Source of the DNA: Alphaproteobacteria bacterium MarineAlpha12_Bin1
Lineage (GTDB): Bacteria > Pseudomonadota > Alphaproteobacteria > UBA6615
Assembly: GCA_002937505.1 (NCBI GenBank)
Contig: PTJY01000005.1
Location: forward strand, 62,001 to 126,000
DNA length: 64,000 bases
Direction of reading: 5' to 3'
Under the pieces are notes generated by a model. The model worked only from the letters and a program-made list of their open reading frames with translations, did no database searches and was not told the origin of the DNA. The position numbers and the translations under genes were made by a program. Shown here piece by piece: positions 16,657 to 25,417 of the stretch; within the stretch, counting starts at the first letter, position 1, and each line of letters opens with the position of its first letter.

Positions 16657-18051
16657 TTATGGGTAAGCTCCTATAAGCTTTCCCCAGAAATACTGCAATG
16701 GCATAAGAACCAATAAGGCTATAACAAAGTAAATTACGAGGATTTTTGCTCCTTCTTTCATTGGTACACCGCCTAATGCCATCGTTATGGCAACTGGAGG
16801 GGCTTGATGGGGAAATGGAAAAATCATAAAACTAGGCACCTCAGCAAGAAGAATTGATTTTATAGGCCAGTTGGTTGACAGCGCAATTGAGTCTGCAAAA
16901 GCCGTCATTATAGGGGCTACTATAGGAGCGGTAGATATCAGGTTGATTAGAGCGCCAATGGCAAAGATTTGATAGAAAGTAACTATTCCACCATTTTCAC
17001 TTAGTGGTAAATTTGATAATAAGAAACTCCCGATCGCTTTACCAAGCCCAGTGTGGCTAGTTATAGCTCCCATACCAATTACGCCAGCTATAAATAGCCA
17101 GGGTCCGTAGTTTATTTCTTCGGTTAATACTTTTGATTTTAAAAGGCCAATGCCTGGCGTAATGCAGACTAGTGCTGCTGCCAGAGCTACCCATGCTGGT
17201 GAGATGCCGTGTAAGGCATCAGACATCCATAAAGCTAGCGCAATAAGCAAGATAGTTAGAAGACGGCGTTCTTCGAAAGACCAATTATATGTGGTTTTTA
17301 TCTCTCTTATTGTGTTTGGTTTGCTCCCAAATATTACTGTTATCAATGCTGTCTGAATTAATAGCCCTGTCATCCCTAATATCGGAAAGTTCAACAGAAG
17401 ATATTCAAAGTAACTAAAAGTGACGCCGTGAAGGCTTTCTGCAACACCAGCGAATGCCATTGTAACCACTGTTGATGGTAAGATTCCAAATGCTGGGATT
17501 GTTGATCCCATGCCGGCGGCAATAATCAGACCAAATCGAGCAGGGGTATTTCTTTTAAACCCCAGATTATCTGATAATGTCATTGCCAAAGGAGCCATTA
17601 ATACGGCTCTTGCTGAGGCAGAAGGCATAATAAATGCCAGTAACACTCCTGCAAAGGCTATTCCTAGGGCCATAGCAAAGTATTTTGCAGGTAAAACTTC
17701 GACCAACGTATTAACTGCTCGGTTAGCTAAGCCAGATTTATTAACTGCGATGGTTATAACCAACCCACCGAAAACTAGCCATGTGGCACTTGCGTGGAAA
17801 CCAGCAAAGACCACATTTGTTGGAGCAATCTCTAATACCGTGGCAGTAAGAAACATTATTAAAGCTGTAACATGCAGAGGAATGGCCCCAGTTGCCCATA
17901 AAACAACAGAAAAAATTACAATGCCTGCTGCTTGAATTAAATCTGGGTCATTCGACCAAAGCGGCGAAGAGACTAACACTATGCCGGTTAAGCTAGCTAA
18001 TACAGCTATTAATTTGGTGGCATCAACAAGTGAAACTAAATTTTGCTTCAT
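16657..18051 (-). CDS. SLC13/DASS-family anion permease
   Basis: Divalent-anion:Na+ symporter family (CitT/SLC13) membrane protein of 464 residues with about 11-12 helices. Family features include the IMPSASARAVLMAPLA segment (the S-A-N/S-A type substrate clamp) near residue 140 and a second inverted-repeat half with INLISTAPIVAPIMTAFAD and FPHQAPPVAITMALGG. Members carry dicarboxylates, citrate or sulphate. The SNT motif in the substrate site of well-studied members is changed to SAS here, so the transported anion is uncertain. Stand-alone gene, divergent from the FadB-like gene. Confidence 0.88.
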   Translation of the reverse strand: MKQNLVSLVDATKLIAVLASLTGIVLVSSPLWSNDPDLIQAAGIVIFSVVLWATGAIPLHVTALIMFLTATVLEIAPTNVVFAGFHASATWLVFGGLVITIAVNKSGLANRAVNTLVEVLPAKYFAMALGIAFAGVLLAFIMPSASARAVLMAPLAMTLSDNLGFKRNTPARFGLIIAAGMGSTIPAFGILPSTVVTMAFAGVAESLHGVTFSYFEYLLLNFPILGMTGLLIQTALITVIFGSKPNTIREIKTTYNWSFEERRLLTILLIALALWMSDALHGISPAWVALAAALVCITPGIGLLKSKVLTEEINYGPWLFIAGVIGMGAITSHTGLGKAIGSFLLSNLPLSENGGIVTFYQIFAIGALINLISTAPIVAPIMTAFADSIALSTNWPIKSILLAEVPSFMIFPFPHQAPPVAITMALGGVPMKEGAKILVIYFVIALLVLMPLQYFWGKLIGAYP

Positions 18052-18219
18052 ATATAATATTTCTTAGTTTGTGATCTTTTGAGGTTAACAGGTGAGCCAG
18101 ATTTAATAGCAGAAAGATCCTATAGCACACGCTCTGCTTATTTGGCACTACGATTAGAAACAAATTTTGCTGCTTGCTTATATGAATGGTATTGATAGGG
18201 AAAAAGAAGGAATGGCGAC

Positions 18220-20352
18220 ATGATAAATAATCAAACTGGGGATAAGGTTTTATTTGAGTCACATGAAAACATAGCAATTTTAATAATAAATAATCCTCCA
18301 GTTAATGCTTTGTCCAAGCATGTGAGATTGGAACTGGCCAGCCATCTTAAGAGGGCAGAGTCCGATCAGAATATAGACGCTGTAATTATATGTGGCGCAG
18401 GAAAAAATCTATGCGGTGGAGCTGATATACGTGAGTTTAATACCCCTGACCGAGAGGTCGAGCCCATGAGTCGCGATTTAGTTAACTTAATTGAAGATTT
18501 CCAAAAGCTAGTTATAGCTGAAATCCGTGGCCCGACTTTTGGTGGCGGATTAGAGTTGGCGCTAGGGTGCCACTACAGGGTTGCCGAAGCAGATTCGTTT
18601 GTTGGACTGCCAGAAGTTTTGCGGGGAGTGATTCCCGGTGCCGGAGGAACTCAGCGTCTCCCAAGATTAATTGGATTGTCACCAGCTCTAGATATAATAA
18701 CAAGTGGAAAATCTTTAAGTGCTGAAAATGCTCTAAAATTGGGCATTATTGATGAGATTCTAGACGTGGGTCTGAGAGTGGACACAATTTCATTTGTACA
18801 GAAGCTGATAGGAGAAGGCGTTGGTCCCCGCCGTATTAAAGATATGGAGGTGGGGGGCAGCTTGGATGAAAATACTGTAATAATAAATAATTTCAGTGAT
18901 AAAATAAAAAAAACGTTACGCGGTGTAAAAGCTCCCCTTCTATGTTTGGAAAGTGTTAGTAATACTTTGTCTTTATCTTTCGAGGAAGGACTAAAAACAG
19001 AAGCCGAGATTAGTAAAAAGGCAATGGCATCAGAGGAATCACGGGCCTTAGTACATGCCTTTTTTTCAGAACGACAGGTTACTAAAATACCCGATATACC
19101 ATCAGATATAAAAGTGCGACCTATAAGAAAAGCGGCAGTAATTGGAGCTGGAACGATGGGTGGTGGCATTGCAATGTCATTTGCTAATGCGGGACTTCCT
19201 GTCACCCTTATAGAGATGTCTCCCGAAAATCTTGAAAAAGGAATGAACAGAATTACTCAAAATTATAGTGCCACGGCCAAGAGGGGTCGTCTGAGTAGTG
19301 AAGAAATGAAAAACCGTCTCAATAATATTAATCCGTCTATCAATTATTCAGATATGAAGGATGCGGATATAGTTATTGAGGCTGTTTTTGAAGAAATGGA
19401 AGTCAAAAGATCAGTTTTTACTCAGATTGATCTTCTTGCAAAAGAAAATGCTGTTCTGGCAACTAACACTTCTACTCTGGATGTGGATGAAATTGCTGGA
19501 GTTACAAATAGACCAGAAGATGTTTTAGGAACGCACTTTTTCAGTCCAGCTAATGTTATGACTTTACTTGAGGTGGTACGTGGAAAAATGACATCCAAAG
19601 ACGTTATCGCTTCTGTTATGGCAATGGCTAAGAAAATAAATAAAGTTGGGGTTGTTGTTGGCGTTTGTGATGGCTTTGTAGGAAATCGTATGTTAGCGCC
19701 TTATTTTAGGCAGGGAGATTTTCTAATTGAAGAAGGGGCAATGCCTCAAGATGTAGATAGGGTGATAGAAGAATTTGGTTTTCGTATGGGGCCGTTTCGA
19801 GTTTCCGATATGGCTGGACTAGATATAAGCTGGGCAATAGAAAAACGACGAGCAGAAACTAGACCAGAAGATGAGAGATATTCACCTCTACTCGACCGTA
19901 TTTGTGAGCTTGGTCGTTATGGACAAAAGACGGGAGCCGGTTGGTATCGATATGAGGGGGATCGCAACGCAATCCCAGATCCTCTAGTAGAAGATTTGAT
20001 AAATTCTAGATCTCGAGAAATGGTTTTAAATCGAAGAACCATCCAAGATGATGAAATTTTCAAAAGATGTCTGTACTCTATGATCAATGAAGGAGCTAAA
20101 ATCCTCGAAGAAGGTCTAGCTATTCGTTCGTCTGACATTGATGTTATTTGGCTCCATGGATACGGTTTTCCTCGGCATCGCGGTGGACCAATGTTTTATG
20201 CGGATTTAATAGGGCTAAGAGAGGTTTGTGATGTCTTACAGCAATACCATAAAGAATGGGGCGATAAGTGGGAGCCAGCATCACTTCTTAGAGAACTAGC
20301 TAATTCTGGTTCTAGTTTTGCGGATTGGGATAATAAACAGATGAAAAGATAA
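18220..20352 (+). CDS. Bifunctional enoyl-CoA hydratase/3-hydroxyacyl-CoA dehydrogenase (MFE1/FadB-like), copy 1
   Basis: Fusion protein performing two beta-oxidation steps. Residues 1-190 form the crotonase domain with oxyanion motif GAGKNLCGGADIREF and both catalytic glutamates (GGGLELALG, GLPEVLRG). Residues 300-480 form the NAD-binding domain (VIGAGTMGGGIAMSFANAG) and the catalytic His of the dehydrogenase in GTHFFSPANVMTLLEVV. Two C-terminal helical domains follow. The 710-residue length matches MFE1-type proteins. It lacks the thiolase partner (FadA) nearby. Start ATG at 18220 with AGAAGG upstream. Convergent with the SDR gene, 6 bases apart. Confidence 0.94.
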   Translation: MINNQTGDKVLFESHENIAILIINNPPVNALSKHVRLELASHLKRAESDQNIDAVIICGAGKNLCGGADIREFNTPDREVEPMSRDLVNLIEDFQKLVIAEIRGPTFGGGLELALGCHYRVAEADSFVGLPEVLRGVIPGAGGTQRLPRLIGLSPALDIITSGKSLSAENALKLGIIDEILDVGLRVDTISFVQKLIGEGVGPRRIKDMEVGGSLDENTVIINNFSDKIKKTLRGVKAPLLCLESVSNTLSLSFEEGLKTEAEISKKAMASEESRALVHAFFSERQVTKIPDIPSDIKVRPIRKAAVIGAGTMGGGIAMSFANAGLPVTLIEMSPENLEKGMNRITQNYSATAKRGRLSSEEMKNRLNNINPSINYSDMKDADIVIEAVFEEMEVKRSVFTQIDLLAKENAVLATNTSTLDVDEIAGVTNRPEDVLGTHFFSPANVMTLLEVVRGKMTSKDVIASVMAMAKKINKVGVVVGVCDGFVGNRMLAPYFRQGDFLIEEGAMPQDVDRVIEEFGFRMGPFRVSDMAGLDISWAIEKRRAETRPEDERYSPLLDRICELGRYGQKTGAGWYRYEGDRNAIPDPLVEDLINSRSREMVLNRRTIQDDEIFKRCLYSMINEGAKILEEGLAIRSSDIDVIWLHGYGFPRHRGGPMFYADLIGLREVCDVLQQYHKEWGDKWEPASLLRELANSGSSFADWDNKQMKR

Positions 20353-20358
20353 TATTCT

Positions 20359-21126
20359 TTAAACGGTAGCTGTAACTCCACCATCAATTACTATGGTTTG
20401 ACCAGTTATCCAGCGTCCAGAACTAGAGGCTAAATAAATAGCTGCTCCGGAAATATCTTCCGGTTCTCCAAATCTTCGTAGGGGAGTGGAAGCTATTCGT
20501 GGTTCAGCATAATCCGGGTCATTCCATAAAGCCCGAGCAAAATCAGTTTTTACAAGTCCAGGCGCAATACAATTGACTCGAATATTAGAGGGTCCGAGTT
20601 CTATTGCTAAGTTACGAGCGAGCTGAATATCAGCTGCTTTTGAGATGCCATATGTGCCAATGACGTCTGATCCGCGAAAGCCACCAATAGATGAAATATA
20701 AATAATCACTCCATCATTTTGCTTTTTCATTAAGGGGCTTACAAGTTGTGCCAGCCATAAATTAGACTGAATATTTGTTTGCATCACTTTGGAAAAGATT
20801 TCATCAGGTATTTCCATTGACGAACCATAATGTGGATTAATTGCGGCATTGCCTACCGCAATATCCACTTTCCCCCACTGAGAAATTGTTTCTTCAACTA
20901 ATTCACTGAGTTGATCTTTATGCCCTACATTGCAAGCAATACCAATTGCGTCATGGCCTTTGTCCTTAATAAAATCTGTTGTTTCTTTCACTCGATCTTT
21001 ATCTCGACTAGAAACAACGACCTTAGCTCCTTGTTCTGCCATTGCTATTGCTATTGCCTTACCGATTCCTTTTGTTGAACCAGTGACTATTGCAACTTTT
21101 CCAGTTAAATCAAAATTATTTGACAT
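20359..21126 (-). CDS. SDR-family oxidoreductase
   Basis: Classical short-chain dehydrogenase of 255 residues. Cofactor motif TGSTKGIGKAIA, the NNAG-type motif is here NAAI, catalytic Ser in YISSIGG and the YxxxK pair in YGISKAADIQLARNLA, followed by IRVNCIAPGLVKT. C-terminal WITGQTIVIDGG closes the Rossmann fold. Likely oxidises or reduces a hydroxy- or oxoacyl-CoA. Divergent from the ACAD10/11-like dehydrogenase, 69 bases apart, suggesting shared regulation. Confidence 0.92.
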   Translation of the reverse strand: MSNNFDLTGKVAIVTGSTKGIGKAIAIAMAEQGAKVVVSSRDKDRVKETTDFIKDKGHDAIGIACNVGHKDQLSELVEETISQWGKVDIAVGNAAINPHYGSSMEIPDEIFSKVMQTNIQSNLWLAQLVSPLMKKQNDGVIIYISSIGGFRGSDVIGTYGISKAADIQLARNLAIELGPSNIRVNCIAPGLVKTDFARALWNDPDYAEPRIASTPLRRFGEPEDISGAAIYLASSSGRWITGQTIVIDGGVTATV

Positions 21127-21195
21127 GATGATTTCTCTTTATGGATAGGTAAATACTGTATAAATAAAAGTTAGAATAGCTAGGAGGCTCTGCCA

Positions 21196-22431
21196 ATGGA
21201 CTTTGAACTATCACCTCGCACCAATGAACTCAAGGCTCAGATTGAAGCCTTTATGGATGAGCATGTCTATCCTAACGAAGAACTGTATGAAAATCAGCTA
21301 AATACTCAGGGTGATAGATGGCAGTTACCTGAAATAGTACAAGATCTGAAAAAAATTGCTTACTCAAAAAACCTTTGGAATCTTTTTCTACCCGATTCCG
21401 AACATGGAGCTGGCTTAAAAAATGTTGAATATGCCCCTTTATGTGAAATTATGGGGCGGGTTCATTGGGCCCCTGAGGTTTTTAATTGTTCGGCACCTGA
21501 TACTGGCAACATGGAGGTGTTGCATATGTACGGGACACCCGATCAGCAAAGGCAGTGGCTTGAGCCATTACTGGCTGGTGAAATTCGTTCTGCTTTTGCG
21601 ATGACTGAACCTGAGGTTGCGTCTTCTGATGCAAGTAATATCGAATGTTCCATAAAACGAGATGGAGAAGAGTATGTCATTAATGGAAGAAAGTGGTGGA
21701 CTTCTGGAATGGGAGATCCGCGTTGTAGAGTAATTATCCTTATGGGCAAGACAGACCCCCAAGCGGATAAATATAATCAACAATCACAAATTCTAGTACC
21801 CACAGACACGCTAGGAGTTGAGGTTAAACGCATGCTACCTGTTATGGGTTATGACGATGCGCCTCATGGTCATGGCGAGGTTTTGTTCAATAACGTTAGA
21901 GTTCCTATTAATAACATCTTACTCGGGGAAGGACGGGGATTTGAAATAGCGCAAGGTAGGCTTGGACCTGGACGAATTCATCACTGTATGAGAGTAATTG
22001 GTGTAGCTGAACGTGCCCTAGAGCTTCTCTGTTCCCGCGCAGCTGAACGGGAAACGTGGGGCCGTTTGTTGGCTGATAGGGGGATAACTCAGGAGCGTAT
22101 AGCTCAATCCCGTATTGATATAGATATGTGCCGTCTTTTAGTTATGAAAGCTGCTTGGATGATGGACAAAGTAGGCAATAAAGAAGCTAGACAGGAAATT
22201 GCTATGATCAAAGTGGCAGCACCGAAAATGGCTCTTGAGGTCATAGATAGGGCGTTGCAAATACACGGCGGGGGGGGGATGACCAACGATTTTCCTATAG
22301 CATATATGTCTGCTCACACAAGAGCCATGCGATTGTTTGATGGACCGGATGAGGTACATCGTCAACAAATTGCGCGTCTCGAGTTGAGGCGGCAGCTTGG
22401 AGGGTATCCTATGCAAAGTAAGGTAAAGTAA
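21196..22431 (+). CDS. Acyl-CoA dehydrogenase, ACAD10/11-like
   Basis: FAD-dependent acyl-CoA dehydrogenase fold (411 residues) closely resembling the dehydrogenase domain of mammalian ACAD10/ACAD11: [53 protein letters not shown] and [20 protein letters not shown]. The position of the usual catalytic Glu (YEGT-type motif) is Asp382 in LFDGPDEVH, as in that subfamily. The related LvaC enzyme of Pseudomonas acts on 4-phosphoacyl-CoA, and ACAD11 fuses this domain to a kinase. Here the kinase is a separate gene at 23742-24824. Strong ribosome site AGGAGG precedes the ATG. Confidence 0.93.
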   Translation: MDFELSPRTNELKAQIEAFMDEHVYPNEELYENQLNTQGDRWQLPEIVQDLKKIAYSKNLWNLFLPDSEHGAGLKNVEYAPLCEIMGRVHWAPEVFNCSAPDTGNMEVLHMYGTPDQQRQWLEPLLAGEIRSAFAMTEPEVASSDASNIECSIKRDGEEYVINGRKWWTSGMGDPRCRVIILMGKTDPQADKYNQQSQILVPTDTLGVEVKRMLPVMGYDDAPHGHGEVLFNNVRVPINNILLGEGRGFEIAQGRLGPGRIHHCMRVIGVAERALELLCSRAAERETWGRLLADRGITQERIAQSRIDIDMCRLLVMKAAWMMDKVGNKEARQEIAMIKVAAPKMALEVIDRALQIHGGGGMTNDFPIAYMSAHTRAMRLFDGPDEVHRQQIARLELRRQLGGYPMQSKVK

Positions 22432-22444
22432 TAAAAGAAATCAG

Positions 22445-23758
22445 TTAGCAGAGTTTTGAGCAGGATCTAGCATTTTCAGTTGGATGCCAATCGACAACTT
22501 CATCGACCCAAAACCATTTTCTATCTTTCATTATATTTTTCCACCATGTATCCATCGATTTTGAGTCCATTGAATCCCAGTCAGGTGTCGACTCGACCAG
22601 GTGGTAACCCAGTGTTCTTCCCATCTCCCAAACTTCAGTTCCAGCAGCACATCGTTCATCGTTCCAGTGTGAAAGTGCAACATCCAAATCTTTATGTTTT
22701 TCAAAAGAGTTAGCCAAAGCTATTGCATCGTCAATTGCTTTTCCTGCACCGCCGCCGATATGAGGTCGTGAAAGGGTAGCCCCGTCACCCATTAAACAAA
22801 TGCGTCCTCGAACGTAACTAGGCACGTTCCAGTCTCTTACAGGTTGAATAAATGGTTGTTTGGTCGCGGTAACAACATCAGAAAAGTAGGTAGGAAAATA
22901 TTTTTGAGCAATTTTATGGCAATAAGCTGCTTGCTCTAATGATGCCTCACCCGGTGCAAGGCCCTTTCTCACAAAACCTTTATCATCAGGCGTTATACCT
23001 GGAATATTCTTATTAGCAATTGTTTCATGAAAGGCCCAGTTAACTCTTCTTTTTCCAACTTCTGCACCATACTTTGGGCTAGGCACATAATAAACAAACC
23101 CATGGCCATAGGGATAACCAAAAAAAGGGATACAGGATTCATACATTGAAGGGATTGGAAGAGTCGACTCATCTATCATACCACGCCAGAGAAAGTATTT
23201 AGCCCCGGAGATTTCTGATTTTGGATAGAGAGTTTTTCTTCCTAGCGATTCATAGCCATCAGCGCAGATTACTAGATCAAAGGTTTGCCAGTTTTTGTTT
23301 TTAATTCTAATGGACACTGTTTGATCATCATTCTCCCGCAAATGAGTCACCTCCGAACCCGCCTGATAGATATTGTCAGGCACTCGTTTTCGAAGACTGC
23401 GATAAAGTACTCCCCAATGGTTGGCGTGAAATGCGATTGGTTGTTTCCAATAATCATTCCATGGTGTGCTGTAAGCTGCTTTAGAAGTATGTTTGCGTCC
23501 GAATGTTCGTTGCCAGACTGGAACACAAGGCATATCCGCATCGATTAGATCTCTTTTAATTGCCTCATTCAATGTAGATATTTTCATTGTAAGGCCGACT
23601 CCTCGGTCCTCTAGGTTTCCTTTTGACCTTTCGAAAATTTTTACGTTTGCACCAGCCCTATGTAGCAATATAGCAATTGCACAAGCAGAAATTGCACCTC
23701 CAACGACACCAATATTGATATTAGCAGCGATTGATTCGGATTTATTTGTCTTGATCAT
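22445..23758 (-). CDS. FAD-dependent aromatic-type monooxygenase
   Basis: Group A flavoprotein hydroxylase of 437 residues. Rossmann segment IGVVGGAISACAIAILLHRAG, the mid-protein DG motif region (LVICADGYES), and the second FAD motif LMGDGATLSRPHIGGGAGKAIDDA are all present. The overall pattern resembles 2,6-dihydroxypyridine or similar hydroxylases; the substrate is not known. Its start overlaps the end of the kinase gene by 17 bases, so it is cotranscribed with the kinase and MaoC gene. Convergent with the ACAD10/11-like gene, 13 bases apart. Confidence 0.88.
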   Translation of the reverse strand: MIKTNKSESIAANINIGVVGGAISACAIAILLHRAGANVKIFERSKGNLEDRGVGLTMKISTLNEAIKRDLIDADMPCVPVWQRTFGRKHTSKAAYSTPWNDYWKQPIAFHANHWGVLYRSLRKRVPDNIYQAGSEVTHLRENDDQTVSIRIKNKNWQTFDLVICADGYESLGRKTLYPKSEISGAKYFLWRGMIDESTLPIPSMYESCIPFFGYPYGHGFVYYVPSPKYGAEVGKRRVNWAFHETIANKNIPGITPDDKGFVRKGLAPGEASLEQAAYCHKIAQKYFPTYFSDVVTATKQPFIQPVRDWNVPSYVRGRICLMGDGATLSRPHIGGGAGKAIDDAIALANSFEKHKDLDVALSHWNDERCAAGTEVWEMGRTLGYHLVESTPDWDSMDSKSMDTWWKNIMKDRKWFWVDEVVDWHPTENARSCSKLC

Positions 23759-24824
23759 CTCGTTCTACGAGTTCCCAAGCTCTTTGTGCCAGTTGGCTTG
23801 CCAGATCGCGTCGTAATAAAGCCTCTGGAGAAGCAGCATTCCCCTTTAACCCTCGATAATAAACGCCTTGAATGATGGCGGCGAGACGGAAAAGAGATAA
23901 AACCAAGTAAAAAGTCCAGTTTTCAATTTGATTACGATTAGTAAGTTTACAATACCTAGTCACATAATCTTCTTCAGAAGGTATTCCTGCCGTTGATGTG
24001 TCCAGTCCCCTCATGTCACCAAAAGATTCTTCAGGCCAATGGTAGGGCAGGCAATTATATGCCAAGTCCGAGAGCGGATGTCCTAGGGTTGAGAGCTCCC
24101 AGTCTAAAACTGCTATCACCTCGGGCTTGCTTGGATGAATAATAAGATTTTCAAGACGAAAATCTCCATGTACTACTGTTGTTTCTGTGTCGTCAGGGAT
24201 ATGATTTGGCAACCAGGCCATTAATCGGTCCATCTCAATCAGTTCATCAGTTTTGCTTGATTGATATTGTTCTGACCAACGACGGACTTGTCGACCAATG
24301 TATCCTCCAATACGACCGTAATCATTAAGTTGTTTAGATGAGTAATTAACCTGATGAAGATAAGCTATAGTATTATTCATCGAATTATATACACAATGAC
24401 GATCTTCAGGAGTTAAATCCGGCAGCGAGGGATCATGGAATATCCGTCCCTCTTTATGTTCCATTAAAAAAAACTCTGTTCCTATCACTGACGTATCGTC
24501 GCAAAAGCATATAGTTTTTACGACTGGCACAGAAGAGTCGTGTAAAGCACTTGTAATCCGGAACTCACGATCTACTGCATGCGCTGATGGCAACAGCTTT
24601 CCAGGAGGTTTTTTACGAAGAACGAACCGATTTTCATTTATATCGGAGATTAAAAAAGTTGGATTCGACATACCCCCCTGAAACTGAAAAATCTGAATTG
24701 GCCCCTTAAAGTCTTTTACTTGATATTCAAGCCAAGCAACAAGAGAGTTAGTCTCAAACTTGTGTTGTTCGAGTACTGGAACCACTTGGTCAGTTCGAGA
24801 GTATGTTCGTTTGGCTGTGCTCAC
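23742..24824 (-). CDS. APH-fold phosphotransferase, ACAD10/11 kinase-domain-like
   Basis: Aminoglycoside-phosphotransferase-fold kinase matching the N-terminal kinase domain of ACAD11: FQGGMSNPTFLI, FVLRKKPPGKLLPSAH, DTSVIGTEFFLMEH, then catalytic VVHGDFRLENLIIHP and VLDWELSTLGHPLSDLAYN with the metal-binding Asp. In the related Pseudomonas Lva system this kinase type phosphorylates the 4-hydroxyl of 4-hydroxyacyl-CoA. GTG start at 24824. Part of the minus-strand MaoC-kinase-monooxygenase run. Small partner protein LvaB is not seen nearby. Confidence 0.93.
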   Translation of the reverse strand: MSTAKRTYSRTDQVVPVLEQHKFETNSLVAWLEYQVKDFKGPIQIFQFQGGMSNPTFLISDINENRFVLRKKPPGKLLPSAHAVDREFRITSALHDSSVPVVKTICFCDDTSVIGTEFFLMEHKEGRIFHDPSLPDLTPEDRHCVYNSMNNTIAYLHQVNYSSKQLNDYGRIGGYIGRQVRRWSEQYQSSKTDELIEMDRLMAWLPNHIPDDTETTVVHGDFRLENLIIHPSKPEVIAVLDWELSTLGHPLSDLAYNCLPYHWPEESFGDMRGLDTSTAGIPSEEDYVTRYCKLTNRNQIENWTFYLVLSLFRLAAIIQGVYYRGLKGNAASPEALLRRDLASQLAQRAWELVERDDQDK

Positions 24825-24848
24825 TAGGGGGTCTACTTATATTTTATA

Positions 24849-25304
24849 TTATGGATAGATTAGACGAATTGTTTCTGCAACTACAGCTGGCCGTTCTGAG
24901 TTTTCAACCTCTAGGATGCCATCTAACACTACGCGGACTCCATCTTGCTTAGACATTTTTGCACTAGCAATAGACTGTCTTAGTCTAACGCGTGAATCAA
25001 CTGGTACCATTGAAGTAAATCTTAGTTTTTCTAACCCATAGTTAAGCGTGTAACTACTATTCTCAACAGTAAAAAATTCATCAGATAAACCGGGAAATAA
25101 AGACAATAGCAAAAATCCATGTGCAATTGTTTTACCTCCAGGCACTTCTGAAGAGGCTCTATCAATATCTACATGAATCCATTGATGATCCCCAGTCGCA
25201 TCTGCAAATTGGTTAATCATCTGCTGATCTATTTTTACCCAGCTACTAACACCTACATCTTCACCTATATGGTTGAGTAAATCGTGTGGATGCGCAAAAA
25301 TCAT
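24849..25304 (-). CDS. MaoC-family dehydratase (R-specific enoyl-CoA hydratase)
   Basis: Hot-dog fold MaoC protein of 151 residues, a likely R-specific enoyl-CoA hydratase. The hydratase motif is INQFADATGDHQWIHVDIDRA (Asp and His catalytic pair), followed by the oxyanion Gly/Ser region TIAHGFLLLSLFPGL. Starts at an ATG shortly upstream of the second FadB-like gene and is transcribed divergently from it. Its stereospecificity complements the S-specific FadB-type hydratases on either side. Confidence 0.92.
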   Translation of the reverse strand: MIFAHPHDLLNHIGEDVGVSSWVKIDQQMINQFADATGDHQWIHVDIDRASSEVPGGKTIAHGFLLLSLFPGLSDEFFTVENSSYTLNYGLEKLRFTSMVPVDSRVRLRQSIASAKMSKQDGVRVVLDGILEVENSERPAVVAETIRLIYP

Positions 25305-25417
25305 AGAAATTCCTTTCGTTTGCTGGCAGTTTGTTTAAATTTATCATAGCTGAATTATAAAGAAGAGAGCAGATCAAACTTTTTTCACAAATGATCTGAT
25401 TCAAGGAGATAGTAATC

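Noticed and set aside
17510-17935. Protein-coding gene antisense to the SLC13 permease
   Set aside because: A 141-codon open frame, but it lies wholly opposite a strongly conserved membrane protein and shows no recognisable domain.
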